A DNA stretch of 64,000 nt from Saccharothrix algeriensis. GTDB taxonomy: Bacteria > Actinomycetota > Actinomycetes > Mycobacteriales > Pseudonocardiaceae. The notes under the pieces were generated by a model that was given only the letters and a program-made list of their open reading frames with translations, did no database searches and was not told the origin of the DNA. The translations under genes were made by a program, and so were the position numbers. The DNA lies in contig NZ_JAFBCL010000001.1 in assembly GCF_016907655.1 (NCBI RefSeq), positions 3,072,001 through 3,136,000 on the forward strand, given 5' to 3'. Below are positions 1 through 8,459 of this stretch, piece after piece (the stretch's first letter is position 1; the number at the start of each line of letters is the position of its first letter).

Positions 1-1001
1 GGGCCCGCAACACCCTCCACCGCTACGACCTGGCGACCGGCGCCCTGACCGCCCTGGGCACCCCGCACGGGACGGTCGGCTCGGCGAACGCGCGCCCGGA
101 CGGCTCCGTGGAGTACTCGTGGTCCTCGGCCGCGCGGCCGGGCGTCGTGCGGGTGCTCGACGCGGACGGCGACGACCGGGTGCTGCTGGCGCCGCGCGGC
201 CACGAGGCGCCGCCGTCGGTCGGGCTGCGGGACGTCTTCGTCGGCGAGGTGCACGCCCTGGTCGCGCGCCCGGACGGGGCGCCCGACGGGCCGCTGCCGA
301 CGGTGTTCAGCCTGCACGGCGGCCCGCACTCGGCCGACGAGGACCGGTTCTCCGCCTACCGGGCGGCGTGGCTGGACGCCGGGTTCGCCGTGGTGCACGT
401 CAACTACCGCGGCTCCACCGGCTACGGCTCGCGGTGGCGGGACGCCATCGAGGGCAGGCCCGGCCTGACCGAGCTGGAGGACGTGGCCGCCCTGCACGAC
501 TGGGCGGTGGGCTCCGGGTTCGCCGACCCGGCGAGGTGCGTCGTCAACGGCGCGTCGTGGGGCGGGTACCTGGCGCTGCTCGCGCTGGGCACCCAGCCGG
601 AGCGGTGGGCGGCGGGCGTGGCGGGCGTGCCGGTCGCCGACTACCCGGCCGCGTACGAGGACGAGATGGAGCCGCTGCGCGCGTTCGACCGGGCGCTGTT
701 CGGCGGGTCGCCGGAGGAGGTGCCGGAGCGGTACCGGGAGAGCTCGCCGCTGACCTACGTGGACGCGGTGCGCGCGCCGGTGCTCGTGCTGGCCGGCGAG
801 AACGACCCGCGCTGCCCGATCCGGCAGATCGACAACTACCTGGAGCGGCTGGCGGCGCGCGGCGCGGCGTACGAGGTGTACCGGTACGACGCCGGGCACG
901 GGTCGCTGGTGGTGGCGGAGACCATCCGGCAGACGGCGGCGGAGGTGGCCTTCGCCCGCCGGGTGCTCCGGCGCGTCGGGGCCTCGCGCACCGGCGGGTG
1001 A
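1..1001 (+). CDS. S9 family prolyl oligopeptidase-like peptidase, C-terminal part (5' end outside window)
   Basis: The open frame runs in from the left edge (codon phase starts at base 3), so this is the 3' part of a longer gene; the methionine at 108 is internal. The first ~70 residues look like the last blades of a beta-propeller. An alpha/beta-hydrolase catalytic domain follows, with the nucleophile motif GASWGG (Ser codon at 555), Asp in ENDPRCP (codon 804) and His in DAGHGS (codon 897), the S9 catalytic triad. S9 enzymes cleave oligopeptides, often after proline; acylaminoacyl-peptidase is an equally possible subtype. Ends against a strong hairpin facing dps. Confidence 0.85.
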   Translation, partial: ARNTLHRYDLATGALTALGTPHGTVGSANARPDGSVEYSWSSAARPGVVRVLDADGDDRVLLAPRGHEAPPSVGLRDVFVGEVHALVARPDGAPDGPLPTVFSLHGGPHSADEDRFSAYRAAWLDAGFAVVHVNYRGSTGYGSRWRDAIEGRPGLTELEDVAALHDWAVGSGFADPARCVVNGASWGGYLALLALGTQPERWAAGVAGVPVADYPAAYEDEMEPLRAFDRALFGGSPEEVPERYRESSPLTYVDAVRAPVLVLAGENDPRCPIRQIDNYLERLAARGAAYEVYRYDAGHGSLVVAETIRQTAAEVAFARRVLRRVGASRTGG

Positions 1002-1059
1002 CCGCCCCGGGCGGGGGTCCGGCGCGCCGGTGACGTCGGCGGGCGCGACCGGCGGGCCG

Positions 1060-1091
1060 CCGGCGCGCCGCCCGGTCGGGCGGCGCGCCGG
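1060..1091. terminator. Bidirectional hairpin between S9 peptidase and dps
   Basis: Perfect 14-bp GC stem (1060-1073 with 1078-1091) and a 4-nt GGTC loop in the 96-bp gap between two convergent genes. No U-tract, as usual for high-GC actinobacterial terminators. Confidence 0.7.
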
Positions 1092-1097
1092 GACCGG

Positions 1098-1574
1098 TCA
1101 AGCCTGCTGGGCCTGCCACATCCAGTGGGCCTGCTCCAGCTGCTTGGTGATCTCGATCATCAGGTCCTGGGTGACCAGGTCGGACTTGTCGGTCTCGTCG
1201 ACCCGGCTGCGCAACCGCTCGATCAGCGCGGCGAGGGCGGCCACCACCGCGGACACCACCTCGTCCTCCTTGAGCCAGTTCTCCGGGAAGTCCGGCACCC
1301 CGGAGGTCTCGGCCACGGTGCGGGCCTTGCCGTTGGGCGAGATGCCCAGGGCCGAGGCCCGTTCGGCGACCTCGTCGGTGTAGGTGCGCGCCATGGTCAC
1401 CAGCTCGTCGAGCTGGAGGTGGACGCTGCGGAAGTTCTTGCCGACCACGTTCCAGTGCGCCTGCTTCGCGGCGAGCGACAGGTCGATCAGGTCGACCAGC
1501 GTGGCCTGCAACACCGCGCCGACGGATGCCTTGTCCGCGTCGGACAGCGGACTGGTGATCGGGGACTTGCCCAT
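1098..1574 (-). CDS. dps: Dps-family ferritin-like DNA protection protein
   Basis: 158-residue four-helix Dps/bacterioferritin-like protein that would oxidise Fe(II) with peroxide, store iron in a dodecamer and shield DNA in stationary phase. The inter-subunit ferroxidase set is intact with exact family spacing: His40 (KQAHWN), His52, Asp56, Asp67 and Glu71. The start is set by an ideal AAGGAGG box before ATG 1574; the box overlaps the stop codon of ohr (16 bp upstream), so ohr and dps are co-transcribed. Pairing with Ohr and a nearby catalase points to a peroxide-defence role. Assignment is secure; regulation is inferred. Confidence 0.95.
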   Translation of the reverse strand: MGKSPITSPLSDADKASVGAVLQATLVDLIDLSLAAKQAHWNVVGKNFRSVHLQLDELVTMARTYTDEVAERASALGISPNGKARTVAETSGVPDFPENWLKEDEVVSAVVAALAALIERLRSRVDETDKSDLVTQDLMIEITKQLEQAHWMWQAQQA

Positions 1575-1590
1575 GGTGCTAGCGCCTCCT

Positions 1591-2013
1591 TCAGACGGTG
1601 GCGGTCAGAGCCACCTCGACGTTGCCGCGCATGGCGTTGGAGTACGGGCAGATGCGGTCGGCCAGGGCCACCAGCTCCTCCGCCGCGGACTGCTCGACGC
1701 CGGGGAGGTGCGCCCGCAGGTCGACGGTCAGCTGGTAGCCGCCGGCGCCGTCCGGGCCGATGCCGACCCGCGCGGCGACCGTCGTCTCGCCCAGCGGCAC
1801 CTTGCTCTGGCGGCCGGCGACCCGCAGCGCGCTGTGGAAGCACGCCGCGTAGCCGGCGGCGAACAGCTGCTCCGGGTTGGTCCTGGGACCGCCGGCGCCG
1901 CCCAGCTCCTGCGGCGTGGTGAGCTGCTCGTCGAGCACACCGTCCGAGGAGCGGACCTCGCCGTTGCGGCCGTCGCCGGTCGCCGTCGCCTCCGCCGTGT
2001 AGAGCACCTGCAT
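1591..2013 (-). CDS. ohr: Organic hydroperoxide reductase Ohr (OsmC/Ohr family)
   Basis: 140-residue thiol peroxidase that reduces organic hydroperoxides. Both catalytic cysteines are present: Cys58 in YAACFHS and Cys122 in RICPYSNAMRGN, and the NPEQLFAAGYAACF stretch is typical of Ohr rather than OsmC. It is full length. A GGGAG box lies upstream of ATG 2013. First gene of the ohr-dps operon. No MarR-type OhrR regulator is adjacent, so control comes from elsewhere. The 120 bp upstream (2014-2134) hold its promoter; I see no clear operator palindrome there. Confidence 0.95.
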   Translation of the reverse strand: MQVLYTAEATATGDGRNGEVRSSDGVLDEQLTTPQELGGAGGPRTNPEQLFAAGYAACFHSALRVAGRQSKVPLGETTVAARVGIGPDGAGGYQLTVDLRAHLPGVEQSAAEELVALADRICPYSNAMRGNVEVALTATV

Positions 2014-2134
2014 GAACGCTCTCCCTTGAGCTGGTGGCGGACTGCCGCCCGCCAGGGCCCCGGCCGGAGCCGGGTCACACCGGGTCGTGTGTCAGCTCGC
2101 GCCCTGACGGAGGCGTACCCCTCAAGTAGAACCG

Positions 2135-2695
2135 TCAACCGGCGTGTGACGCGGCGAACTCCGCCACCTGTCGCCCGATAGTGCGCAGATTGCCCGCGAC
2201 CGTGTGGTCGGAGCAGCCGCCTTCGAGGTCGAAGTCGACCTCGCCGGAGTTGATCGCGGCGCCCAGCGGCGTGGGCCAGCCGCGCAGGGCGTGCACGATC
2301 GAGCGCAGCGCGGTCAGCGTCGTCACCGACGCCTGCCAGCCGCGCGCCGCGGCGACGCAGCCGACGGCCCGGCCGTCGAGGTAGGGCCGCTCGTCCCCGC
2401 GGAGGTCCTCGACGTAGTCCAGGGCGTTCTTGACCAGGCCCGACACCGTGCCGTGGTAGCCGGGCGAGACGAGCACGACGCCGTCGGCGCGGCGCAGGGC
2501 GTCGACCAGGCGGCGGGCGTTGGCCGGCCGGTCCGGGATCGACGGGTCGTAGAACGGCAGCACGAGCTCGGGCCCCGCCACCTCGATGACCTTCGCGCCC
2601 GCGTCCGCCGCTCCGGACAGCGCGATGCGCATGGCGCGCTCGGATTGCGAGTTCGAGCGCAGCGAACCGCCGATGCCCACGACCGTGACCGTCAT
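2135..2695 (-). CDS. NADPH-dependent FMN reductase-family flavoprotein
   Basis: 186 residues from ATG 2695 (an upstream in-frame start at 2734 would add 13 residues lacking family similarity and run into the divergent promoter). Flavodoxin-like fold: N-terminal phosphate-binding GSLRSNSQSE after a TVVGIG strand, and SPGYHGTVSGLVKNALDY, the FMN/dimer motif of the SsuE/ChrR/azoreductase-like NADPH-dependent FMN reductases. It would transfer electrons from NAD(P)H to FMN or quinone-like acceptors in the cytoplasm. Divergent from the esterase at 2774, sharing a 78-bp promoter region. Exact substrate unknown. Confidence 0.85.
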   Translation of the reverse strand: MTVTVVGIGGSLRSNSQSERAMRIALSGAADAGAKVIEVAGPELVLPFYDPSIPDRPANARRLVDALRRADGVVLVSPGYHGTVSGLVKNALDYVEDLRGDERPYLDGRAVGCVAAARGWQASVTTLTALRSIVHALRGWPTPLGAAINSGEVDFDLEGGCSDHTVAGNLRTIGRQVAEFAASHAG

Positions 2696-2773
2696 GGTCC
2701 CGATCCTGCCACCTCCACCTAGCTGGAGGTCCATTCCGGGCCGGGTGGCTTACCCGCTAGTAGCGTGCAGCCC

Positions 2774-3841
2774 ATGTCGAAGTTCGCCGAGTCGCTCCTC
2801 CCCGGCGCCCTGGCCGGCGCCCTGCGCTTCGCGTTCGGCCTGCCCGCGCCGCTGCGCAGGTTGATCGCGGGCCGCCCGATCACGCTCGACGGCCAGCGCC
2901 TGCACCCCGAGGCGCAGCTGCTGCTGCGGCTCGGGCAGCTCGGCGGCGGGGACCGGCGGGCGACCACGCCCGCCGCCGACCGCTCGGCGCTGGCCAGGAG
3001 CACCGCGCTGGTCTCCGGCCCGGTCATCGGGGGCGTGGCGGTCCGCGCGGTCGACATGGCCGGCGTGCGCGGCCGGTGCTACACCCCGCGCGGCCTGGCC
3101 GAGGGCTCGCCGCTGCTGGTCTTCTACCACGGCGGCGGGTGGGTCAGCGGCGACCTGGACAGCCACGACAACCTGTGCCGGTACCTGGCCGCGCAGGCCG
3201 GCGTCCGGGTGCTGTCGGCGGACTACCGGCTCGCGCCCGAGCACCCGTTCCCGGCGGCGGCCGACGACGCGGCGACCGCTTACCGGTGGGCCGTCGAGCA
3301 CGCGGCGGAGCTGCGCGCCGACCCCGCGCGCGTCGCGCTCGGCGGGGACAGCGCGGGCGGCAACCTCGCGGCGGTGACGGCGCTGCACGCGGGCGCGGTG
3401 AAACCGGTGTTCCTGCTGCTGTTCTACCCGGCGGTGGACGCCACGGCGCGGCGGCGGTCGCGGGAGCTGTTCGGCGACGGGTTCTTCCTCACCGACCGGA
3501 AGATGGACTGGTTCCTGGACCACTACGCGCCCTCCCCCGACGCGCACCGCGACCCGCGGCTGTCCGTGCTGCTCGCGGAGGACCTCAGCGGGCTGCCGCC
3601 GACCTACCTGGCGACCGCGGGCTTCGACCCGCTGCGCGACGAGGGCGAGGCGTTCGCGGCGAAGCTGGCGGAGCAGGGCGTCCCGGTGGTGCTGCGGCGG
3701 CACGAGGGGCTGTTCCACGGGTACGCGAACGTCCTGGGCGTGGGCGGCGTGTTCCGGGAGGCGGTGGCGGAGGCCGTGGGCGCGCTGCGGACGGGGCTGG
3801 CGCTGGCGAACACCCGCCAGGGGGTCGGCGAGACGGCCTGA
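2774..3841 (+). CDS. HSL-family (type IV) alpha/beta-hydrolase esterase
   Basis: 355 residues from ATG 2774. Hormone-sensitive-lipase signature: oxyanion HGGGW (His119), nucleophile GDSAGG (Ser193), Asp285 in FDPLRDEGE and His315 in HEGLFHGYAN. This family hydrolyses short-chain acyl or carboxyl esters; the substrate is unknown. There is no Shine-Dalgarno sequence, but a TAGCGT -10-like hexamer (2761-2766) ends 7 nt before the ATG, so the mRNA is probably leaderless. An alternative GTG at 2765 would overlap that hexamer and is less likely. Faces catalase across a hairpin. Confidence 0.9.
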   Translation: MSKFAESLLPGALAGALRFAFGLPAPLRRLIAGRPITLDGQRLHPEAQLLLRLGQLGGGDRRATTPAADRSALARSTALVSGPVIGGVAVRAVDMAGVRGRCYTPRGLAEGSPLLVFYHGGGWVSGDLDSHDNLCRYLAAQAGVRVLSADYRLAPEHPFPAAADDAATAYRWAVEHAAELRADPARVALGGDSAGGNLAAVTALHAGAVKPVFLLLFYPAVDATARRRSRELFGDGFFLTDRKMDWFLDHYAPSPDAHRDPRLSVLLAEDLSGLPPTYLATAGFDPLRDEGEAFAAKLAEQGVPVVLRRHEGLFHGYANVLGVGGVFREAVAEAVGALRTGLALANTRQGVGETA

Positions 3842-3868
3842 CGCGCGGGCCGGTCCGGGCACGGCGGA

Positions 3869-3895
3869 GGGGAGGGGCGCCGGGCGCCCCTCCCC
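3869..3895. terminator. Hairpin between esterase and catalase genes
   Basis: Stem GGGGAGGGGC (3869-3878) with GCCCCTCCCC (3886-3895) and a 7-nt GC loop, in the 71-bp gap between convergent genes; presumably terminates both. Confidence 0.65.
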
Positions 3896-3912
3896 CGCGG
3901 TGTCGCCGGGTC

Positions 3913-5361
3913 CTACTTGTCGAAGGCGGCGGCGATCTTGTCGCCGGTCTCCTTGTCGATGTTGCGCCAGTACTCGAAGACGCGCTCCAGCACCGGGGCG
4001 GACACGCCCTTGCTCGCGTGCTGGACCACGTTGTGCACCAGGCGCGCGCGCTGCTCGTCGTTCATGACCTCGCGGACCAGCGTGCCGGCCTGGCCGAAGT
4101 CGTCGTCCTCCGCGTGCAGCTTGTACGCCGAGCGGATGACCTCGTCCTCGATGCCGTAGGTCGCCACCGTCTCACCGGCCTCCGCGGCGGAGGCGTGCGG
4201 GCCGCCGTAGGAGTTCGGGGCGTACACCGGGTCGGCGTGGTTGGTGTACCGCATCGACCCGTCCTTGCTGTACGAGTTCACCTGCGACTTCGGGCGGTTC
4301 ACCGGCAGCTGGTTGTAGTTGGTGCCGATGCGGTACCGCTGGGTGTCCGGGTAGGAGAACAGGCGGCCGATCAGCATCTTGTCCGGGGACGTGCCGATGC
4401 CCGGCACCAGGTTGCTCGGCGAGAACGCCGCCTGCTCGATCTCCGCGAAGTGGTCCGACGGGTTGCGGTCCAGGACCAGCTTGCCGACGGTGATCAGCGG
4501 GTAGTCCGCGTGCGGCCACACCTTGGTCACGTCGAACGGGTTGAAGCGGTAGTCCGCCGCGTCCGCGTAGGGCATGACCTGCACCTTCAGCGTCCACGTC
4601 GGGAAGTCGCCGCGCTCGATGGCGTCCCACAGGTCGGTGCGGTGCGCGTCGACGTCCTCACCGGCGAGGCGGGCGGCCTCTTCGATGGTCAGGGTCTCGA
4701 CGCCCTGGTCGGTCTTGAAGTGGTACTTGATCCAGAACTTCTCGCCGCCGGCGTTCTCCCACAGGAAGGTGTGCGAGCCGTAACCGTTCTGGTGGCGCCA
4801 GGACTTGGGGATGCCGCGGTCGCCCATCAGCCACGCCACCTGGTGCGCGGTCTCGGTCCGCAGGGTCCAGAAGTCCCACTGCATGTCGTGGTCGCGGCGG
4901 CCGGTGTCGACGCGGCGCTTCTGCGAGCGGATGAAGTCCGGGAACTTGATCGGGTCGCGCAGGAAGAAGATCGGGGTGTTGTTGCCGACCAGGTCGTAGT
5001 TGCCCTGCGGGGTGTAGAACTTCAGCGCGAAGCCGCGCGGGTCGCGCCAGGTGTCGGGCGTGCCCAGCTCGCCGGCGACGGTCGAGAAGCGCAGCAGCAG
5101 CTCGGTCTTCACACCCGGCTGGAACAGGCCGGCCTTCGTGAAGGCGCTGACGTCCTCGGTCGTCTCGAAGTACCCGAAGGCGCCGCCGCCCTTGGCGTGC
5201 ACGACCCGCTCGGGGACGCGCTCGCGGTTGAACTGCGCGCTCTTCTCGATCAGGTAGTGGTCCTGCAGCAGGATCGGGCCGTTGGCGCCGGCGGTCAGCG
5301 AGTGGTCGTCACTCGCGACCGCGTTGCCGGAGTTGTTGGTCGTGTGACGCGCTTCGGTCAC
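3913..5361 (-). CDS. katA: Monofunctional haem catalase
   Basis: 482-residue small-subunit (clade 3-like) catalase that dismutates H2O2 in the cytoplasm. All functional residues are visible: distal His55 in [12 protein letters not shown], Asn127 in VGNNTPIFF, proximal haem-ligand Tyr337 in [12 protein letters not shown]. There is no flavodoxin-like C-terminal extension. ATG 5361 overlaps the stop of the fur-like gene by 4 bp (ATGA), so the regulator and its likely target are translationally coupled in one transcript, as in the known CatR/FurA-catalase arrangement of actinomycetes. Confidence 0.97.
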   Translation of the reverse strand: MTEARHTTNNSGNAVASDDHSLTAGANGPILLQDHYLIEKSAQFNRERVPERVVHAKGGGAFGYFETTEDVSAFTKAGLFQPGVKTELLLRFSTVAGELGTPDTWRDPRGFALKFYTPQGNYDLVGNNTPIFFLRDPIKFPDFIRSQKRRVDTGRRDHDMQWDFWTLRTETAHQVAWLMGDRGIPKSWRHQNGYGSHTFLWENAGGEKFWIKYHFKTDQGVETLTIEEAARLAGEDVDAHRTDLWDAIERGDFPTWTLKVQVMPYADAADYRFNPFDVTKVWPHADYPLITVGKLVLDRNPSDHFAEIEQAAFSPSNLVPGIGTSPDKMLIGRLFSYPDTQRYRIGTNYNQLPVNRPKSQVNSYSKDGSMRYTNHADPVYAPNSYGGPHASAAEAGETVATYGIEDEVIRSAYKLHAEDDDFGQAGTLVREVMNDEQRARLVHNVVQHASKGVSAPVLERVFEYWRNIDKETGDKIAAAFDK

Positions 5362-5792
5362 GCTGGTTGCTCCTTCATCGGGGTGCGGCAGTCAGGGCAC
5401 AGCCCCCAGAACAGCACCTCGGCCTCGTCCACGGCGAAGCCGACCGTGTCGGAGGGCTCCAGGCAGGGCGCCGCCCCGTGGACGCAGTCCACGTCCTCGG
5501 TCCGCCCGCAGCGCCTGCACACGAGGTGGTGGTGGTTGTCGCCGGTCCGCGTCTCGAACCGCGCCGGGTGACCGGCGGGCTCGATGCGGCGCACCAGCCC
5601 GGTCCGCGAGCACGCGTGCAGCACGTCGTAGACGGCCTGCGTGGACACGGTCCCCAACCTGGCCCGGACGCCCTCGGCGACCTGGTCGGCGGTCGCGTGG
5701 GGGTGCCCGGCGAGCCACTCGAGCACCGCGAGCCGGGGCGCGGTGATCCGCAGCCCGGCGTCCTTGAGAAGCTCACGTGGTCCTGGGGTCAT
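5358..5792 (-). CDS. Fur-family peroxide-responsive repressor (CatR/FurA-like)
   Basis: 144 residues. N-terminal winged-helix DNA-binding half ([22 protein letters not shown] recognition region), then the [11 protein letters not shown] metal/dimer segment with a CxxC pair and a second CPDC pair near the C terminus, the structural zinc site of Fur/PerR proteins. In actinomycetes such regulators next to catalase repress it in the reduced, metal-bound state and release on H2O2. The inverted repeat at 5812-5836, between this gene and the divergent MFS gene, is the obvious autoregulatory operator. Sensing specificity is inferred from linkage. Confidence 0.9.
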   Translation of the reverse strand: MTPGPRELLKDAGLRITAPRLAVLEWLAGHPHATADQVAEGVRARLGTVSTQAVYDVLHACSRTGLVRRIEPAGHPARFETRTGDNHHHLVCRRCGRTEDVDCVHGAAPCLEPSDTVGFAVDEAEVLFWGLCPDCRTPMKEQPA

Positions 5793-5811
5793 GGCTGCAC
5801 CACTCCATCAT

Positions 5812-5836
5812 GTTTTCTGGAACCGGTCAAGAAAAC
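5812..5836. promoter_or_regulatory. Inverted-repeat operator of the fur-katA promoter
   Basis: Arms GTTTTCT (5812-5818) and AGAAAAC (5830-5836) with an 11-nt spacer containing ACCGGT. It is AT-rich in an otherwise GC-rich region and lies over a plausible leftward -35 (TTGACC, complement of 5826-5831) for the regulator, 20 bp from its start. Position and symmetry fit a CatR/FurA operator; it could also affect the divergent MFS gene. Confidence 0.7.
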
Positions 5837-5877
5837 GAACGGTTAAACCTCTTGCCGGGACGAGTGAAGATGGGCTG

Positions 5878-7068
5878 GTGAACCTCGCGCCCTACCTCGC
5901 CGTCCTGCGCACGCCTCGGGTGCCCTCCCTGATGCTCCTGATGCTGTTCGCCCGGATACCCGCGACGGCGGCGGGCATGACCATCACCATGCACGTCCTG
6001 CTCACGCTGGACCGCGGTTACGGCGCCGCGGGCCTGGTCGGCGCCATGGCCACGGTCGGCATCGCGGTCGGCGCGCCCCTGATGGGGCGGCTCACCGACC
6101 GGCGCGGCCTGCGGACGATGCTGCTGGTCTCGATGGTGTCCGAGGGCCTGTTCTGGTTCGTCGCGCCCGCGCTGCCCTACGCGGTGCTGCTGGTCACGTG
6201 CTTCGTCTTCGGCATCTTCGTCATGCCGGTCATGCAGATCGGCCGCCAGGTCGTCACCGCGCTGGTCGGCGAGTCCGGGCGGCGCACGGCGCTGGCGATG
6301 GACTCCATGGCGGTCGAGGTGGCGTTCATGGCCGGGCCGGCGCTCGGCGTGCTGCTGACCACGCAGTGGAGCAGCCGGGTCGCGATGTGGTCGATCGGCG
6401 CGTGCATGGTGGTGTTCGGGCTGGTCCTCTACGCCGTGGACCCGCCGGTGCGCGACGAGGGCGAGCGCGGCGCGACCGTGCCGCGCTCGCGGTGGCTGAC
6501 CGGTCGGCTGGTGGGCGTGCTGATCAGCGCGGGCGGCGCGACGTTCGTGCTGTCCGGCGTGGAGGTCGCGGTCGTCGCGAGCATGCGCGGCCTGGGGCTG
6601 ACCGACTGGACGGGCGCGCTGATCGTCGTCATGTGCGTGGCGTCGCTGGTCGGCGGCTTCGTCTACGGCGGGCTGCACCGGGTGCCGCCGGTGTGGGCGC
6701 TGATGGGCGCGATGGGCCTGCTGGCCGTGCCGATCGGGCTGTTCGGGGCGTCGCCCTGGGTGCTGGCGGCGGCGCTGGTCCCGATGAACCTCCTGTGCGC
6801 GCCGACCATCGCGGGCACCGGCGAGGCGATCACGCAGCTGACCCCCGGCTCGGCCCGCGGCGAGGCGATGGGGTTGCAGGGGTCGGCGTTCACGCTCGGC
6901 GCGGCGGTGGGCGCGCCGCTGGCGGGCTTCGTCATCGACCACTCATCACCTGCCTGGGGTTACTTCGTCGCGGGGGTCGGCGCGGTGGTGATCGCGGCGG
7001 GTTCCCTGGTGCTGGGCTCGGCGGTCGGGGGAGCCGACCGCGCGGCAGCGGTCGTGGTGGAACGCTAG
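5878..7068 (+). CDS. MFS transporter (12-TM exporter type)
   Basis: 396 residues from GTG 5878; the frame is open upstream but that part is antisense to the fur-like gene and lacks transporter character. About twelve hydrophobic segments are visible, and the cytoplasmic loop after TM2 carries GRLTDRRGLRTM, the MFS motif A. The overall pattern resembles the SetA/SotA sugar-efflux and drug-efflux exporters. The substrate cannot be read from sequence. It is divergent from the fur-katA operon and shares its 85-bp promoter region, so peroxide-linked regulation is possible but unproven. Confidence 0.85.
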   Translation: MNLAPYLAVLRTPRVPSLMLLMLFARIPATAAGMTITMHVLLTLDRGYGAAGLVGAMATVGIAVGAPLMGRLTDRRGLRTMLLVSMVSEGLFWFVAPALPYAVLLVTCFVFGIFVMPVMQIGRQVVTALVGESGRRTALAMDSMAVEVAFMAGPALGVLLTTQWSSRVAMWSIGACMVVFGLVLYAVDPPVRDEGERGATVPRSRWLTGRLVGVLISAGGATFVLSGVEVAVVASMRGLGLTDWTGALIVVMCVASLVGGFVYGGLHRVPPVWALMGAMGLLAVPIGLFGASPWVLAAALVPMNLLCAPTIAGTGEAITQLTPGSARGEAMGLQGSAFTLGAAVGAPLAGFVIDHSSPAWGYFVAGVGAVVIAAGSLVLGSAVGGADRAAAVVVER

Positions 7069-7291
7069 CCGCCGGCGACCCCGGAAGTCGCCGGCCCGGA
7101 CGAGCGTCGACCGGATGGCGGCGCGGCCGGGAACCGCCCGGGCGCAGCGGGGCGGGGCAGGACGGGGCGGTGGCCGGGCCGAGTGGCCCAGGGACCGGCC
7201 CGGCCGAGGCCCGCTTGCGACTTCGCGGGCGAACCCGGTGGTCGCAGCGGCCGAAGCTTCAACAGTTCCTCCAACGATACGGTCGAACCCC

Positions 7292-8446
7292 ATGAGTCAG
7301 GACATCGGGGACTTCGTGACCGCGTCGTGCGAGCTGCTGGGATTCGGCGAGCCGACGCACCGGGAACCGGCCTTCGCCCGCACCCGCAACGAACTGCTCG
7401 CCCGCCTGGTCGACCGGGGCTTCCGGTCGATCGCCCTGGAGACCGACCGCGTGGCCGCGCTCGCCGTGGACGACTTCGTCCGCGAGGGGGTGGGCGCCCT
7501 CGACGCGGTGATGGCCGAGGGGTTCTCCCACCGCTTCGGGGAGCACGCCGCCAACCGGGAACTGGTCGCCTGGCTGCGCGACCACAACGAGAACCGCCCC
7601 GCGCGGGAACGGGTGGCCTTCCACGGCTTCGACACCCCGGTGGAGATGACCAGCGCGCCCAGCCCGCGCCGCTACCTCCAGCACGCCCGCGACTACCTGG
7701 GCCCGGACCCCGGCGTCCCCGACGTCGCCGACCTGGCCGGCGCGGACGAGCGGTGGAGCCGCGCGGAGGCGGTCATGGACCCGGCCGCCTCGATCGGCGG
7801 CACCCCCGGGGCCCACGCGCTGCGGGTGGTCGCCGACGACATGCTGGTCGCGCTCCACTCGCGGGCGCCGCGACTGATCGCGGCGACGTCCCGCGCCGAG
7901 TGGTCCAGGGCGCGGACGCACCTCACCGCCGGCCTCGGCCTGCTGCGCTACCACGGGCAGTCGGCGCGGCGCGTCGACGAGGCCGACCGGCTGTCGCGGA
8001 TGCTCGCCACCCGGGACGCCCTCATGGCGGGCAACCTCCTGGACATCCGGGAGGTCGAGGCCCGCCGGGGCGCGACCCTGGTCTTCGCCCACAACCGGCA
8101 CCTCCAGCGCAGCCCGAGCCGGTGGCTGTGGGAGGAGCTGGACCTGCGCTGGTCCGGCGCCGGGGCGGTCGTCGGGTCCCTGCTGGGCGAGCGGTACGCC
8201 TTCGTCGCGGGCAGCCTGGGTCGCAGCGCGGCGCTGGGACTGGCCGAGCCGGCGGCGGACACCTACGAGGGCGCGCTCCAGCGCCGCGGCCCCGCCCGGG
8301 CCCTGACCCGGGCCACCGCGATCGCCCCCGCCCGCACCCGCGCCGACACCACCCCGGAGCAGGGCTACTTCCCCCTCGACCGGGAGACCCTCGACGGCGC
8401 CGACGCGGTCCTGCACATCGGCGACGGCGCGCCGGGCGCGGCCTGA
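7292..8446 (+). CDS. Erythromycin esterase-like family protein
   Basis: 384 residues from ATG 7292. Family features are GFGEPTHREPAFARTRNELL at the N terminus (the EreA/EreB active-site His/Glu region), IALETDR, and FAHNRHLQR late in the protein. Erythromycin esterases hydrolyse macrolide lactones, but most genomic homologues have no shown antibiotic substrate, so resistance is not implied. The 223-bp upstream gap has a TACGGT hexamer (7278-7283) 8 nt before the start and no strong ribosome site. Ends 13 bp from the convergent kinase gene. Confidence 0.85.
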   Translation: MSQDIGDFVTASCELLGFGEPTHREPAFARTRNELLARLVDRGFRSIALETDRVAALAVDDFVREGVGALDAVMAEGFSHRFGEHAANRELVAWLRDHNENRPARERVAFHGFDTPVEMTSAPSPRRYLQHARDYLGPDPGVPDVADLAGADERWSRAEAVMDPAASIGGTPGAHALRVVADDMLVALHSRAPRLIAATSRAEWSRARTHLTAGLGLLRYHGQSARRVDEADRLSRMLATRDALMAGNLLDIREVEARRGATLVFAHNRHLQRSPSRWLWEELDLRWSGAGAVVGSLLGERYAFVAGSLGRSAALGLAEPAADTYEGALQRRGPARALTRATAIAPARTRADTTPEQGYFPLDRETLDGADAVLHIGDGAPGAA

Positions 8447-8459
8447 CCGCCACCGCGGC

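Noticed and set aside
1030..1383. Plus-strand ORF opposite dps
   Set aside because: Antisense shadow of dps that begins inside a terminator hairpin.
3076..5571. 831-codon plus-strand frame across esterase and catalase
   Set aside because: Overlaps three well-supported genes; composition is that of a shadow and it has no conserved motif.
7292..8446. Macrolide resistance gene
   Set aside because: Only family-level similarity to erythromycin esterases; such homologues are widespread and mostly without shown antibiotic activity, so resistance is not claimed.
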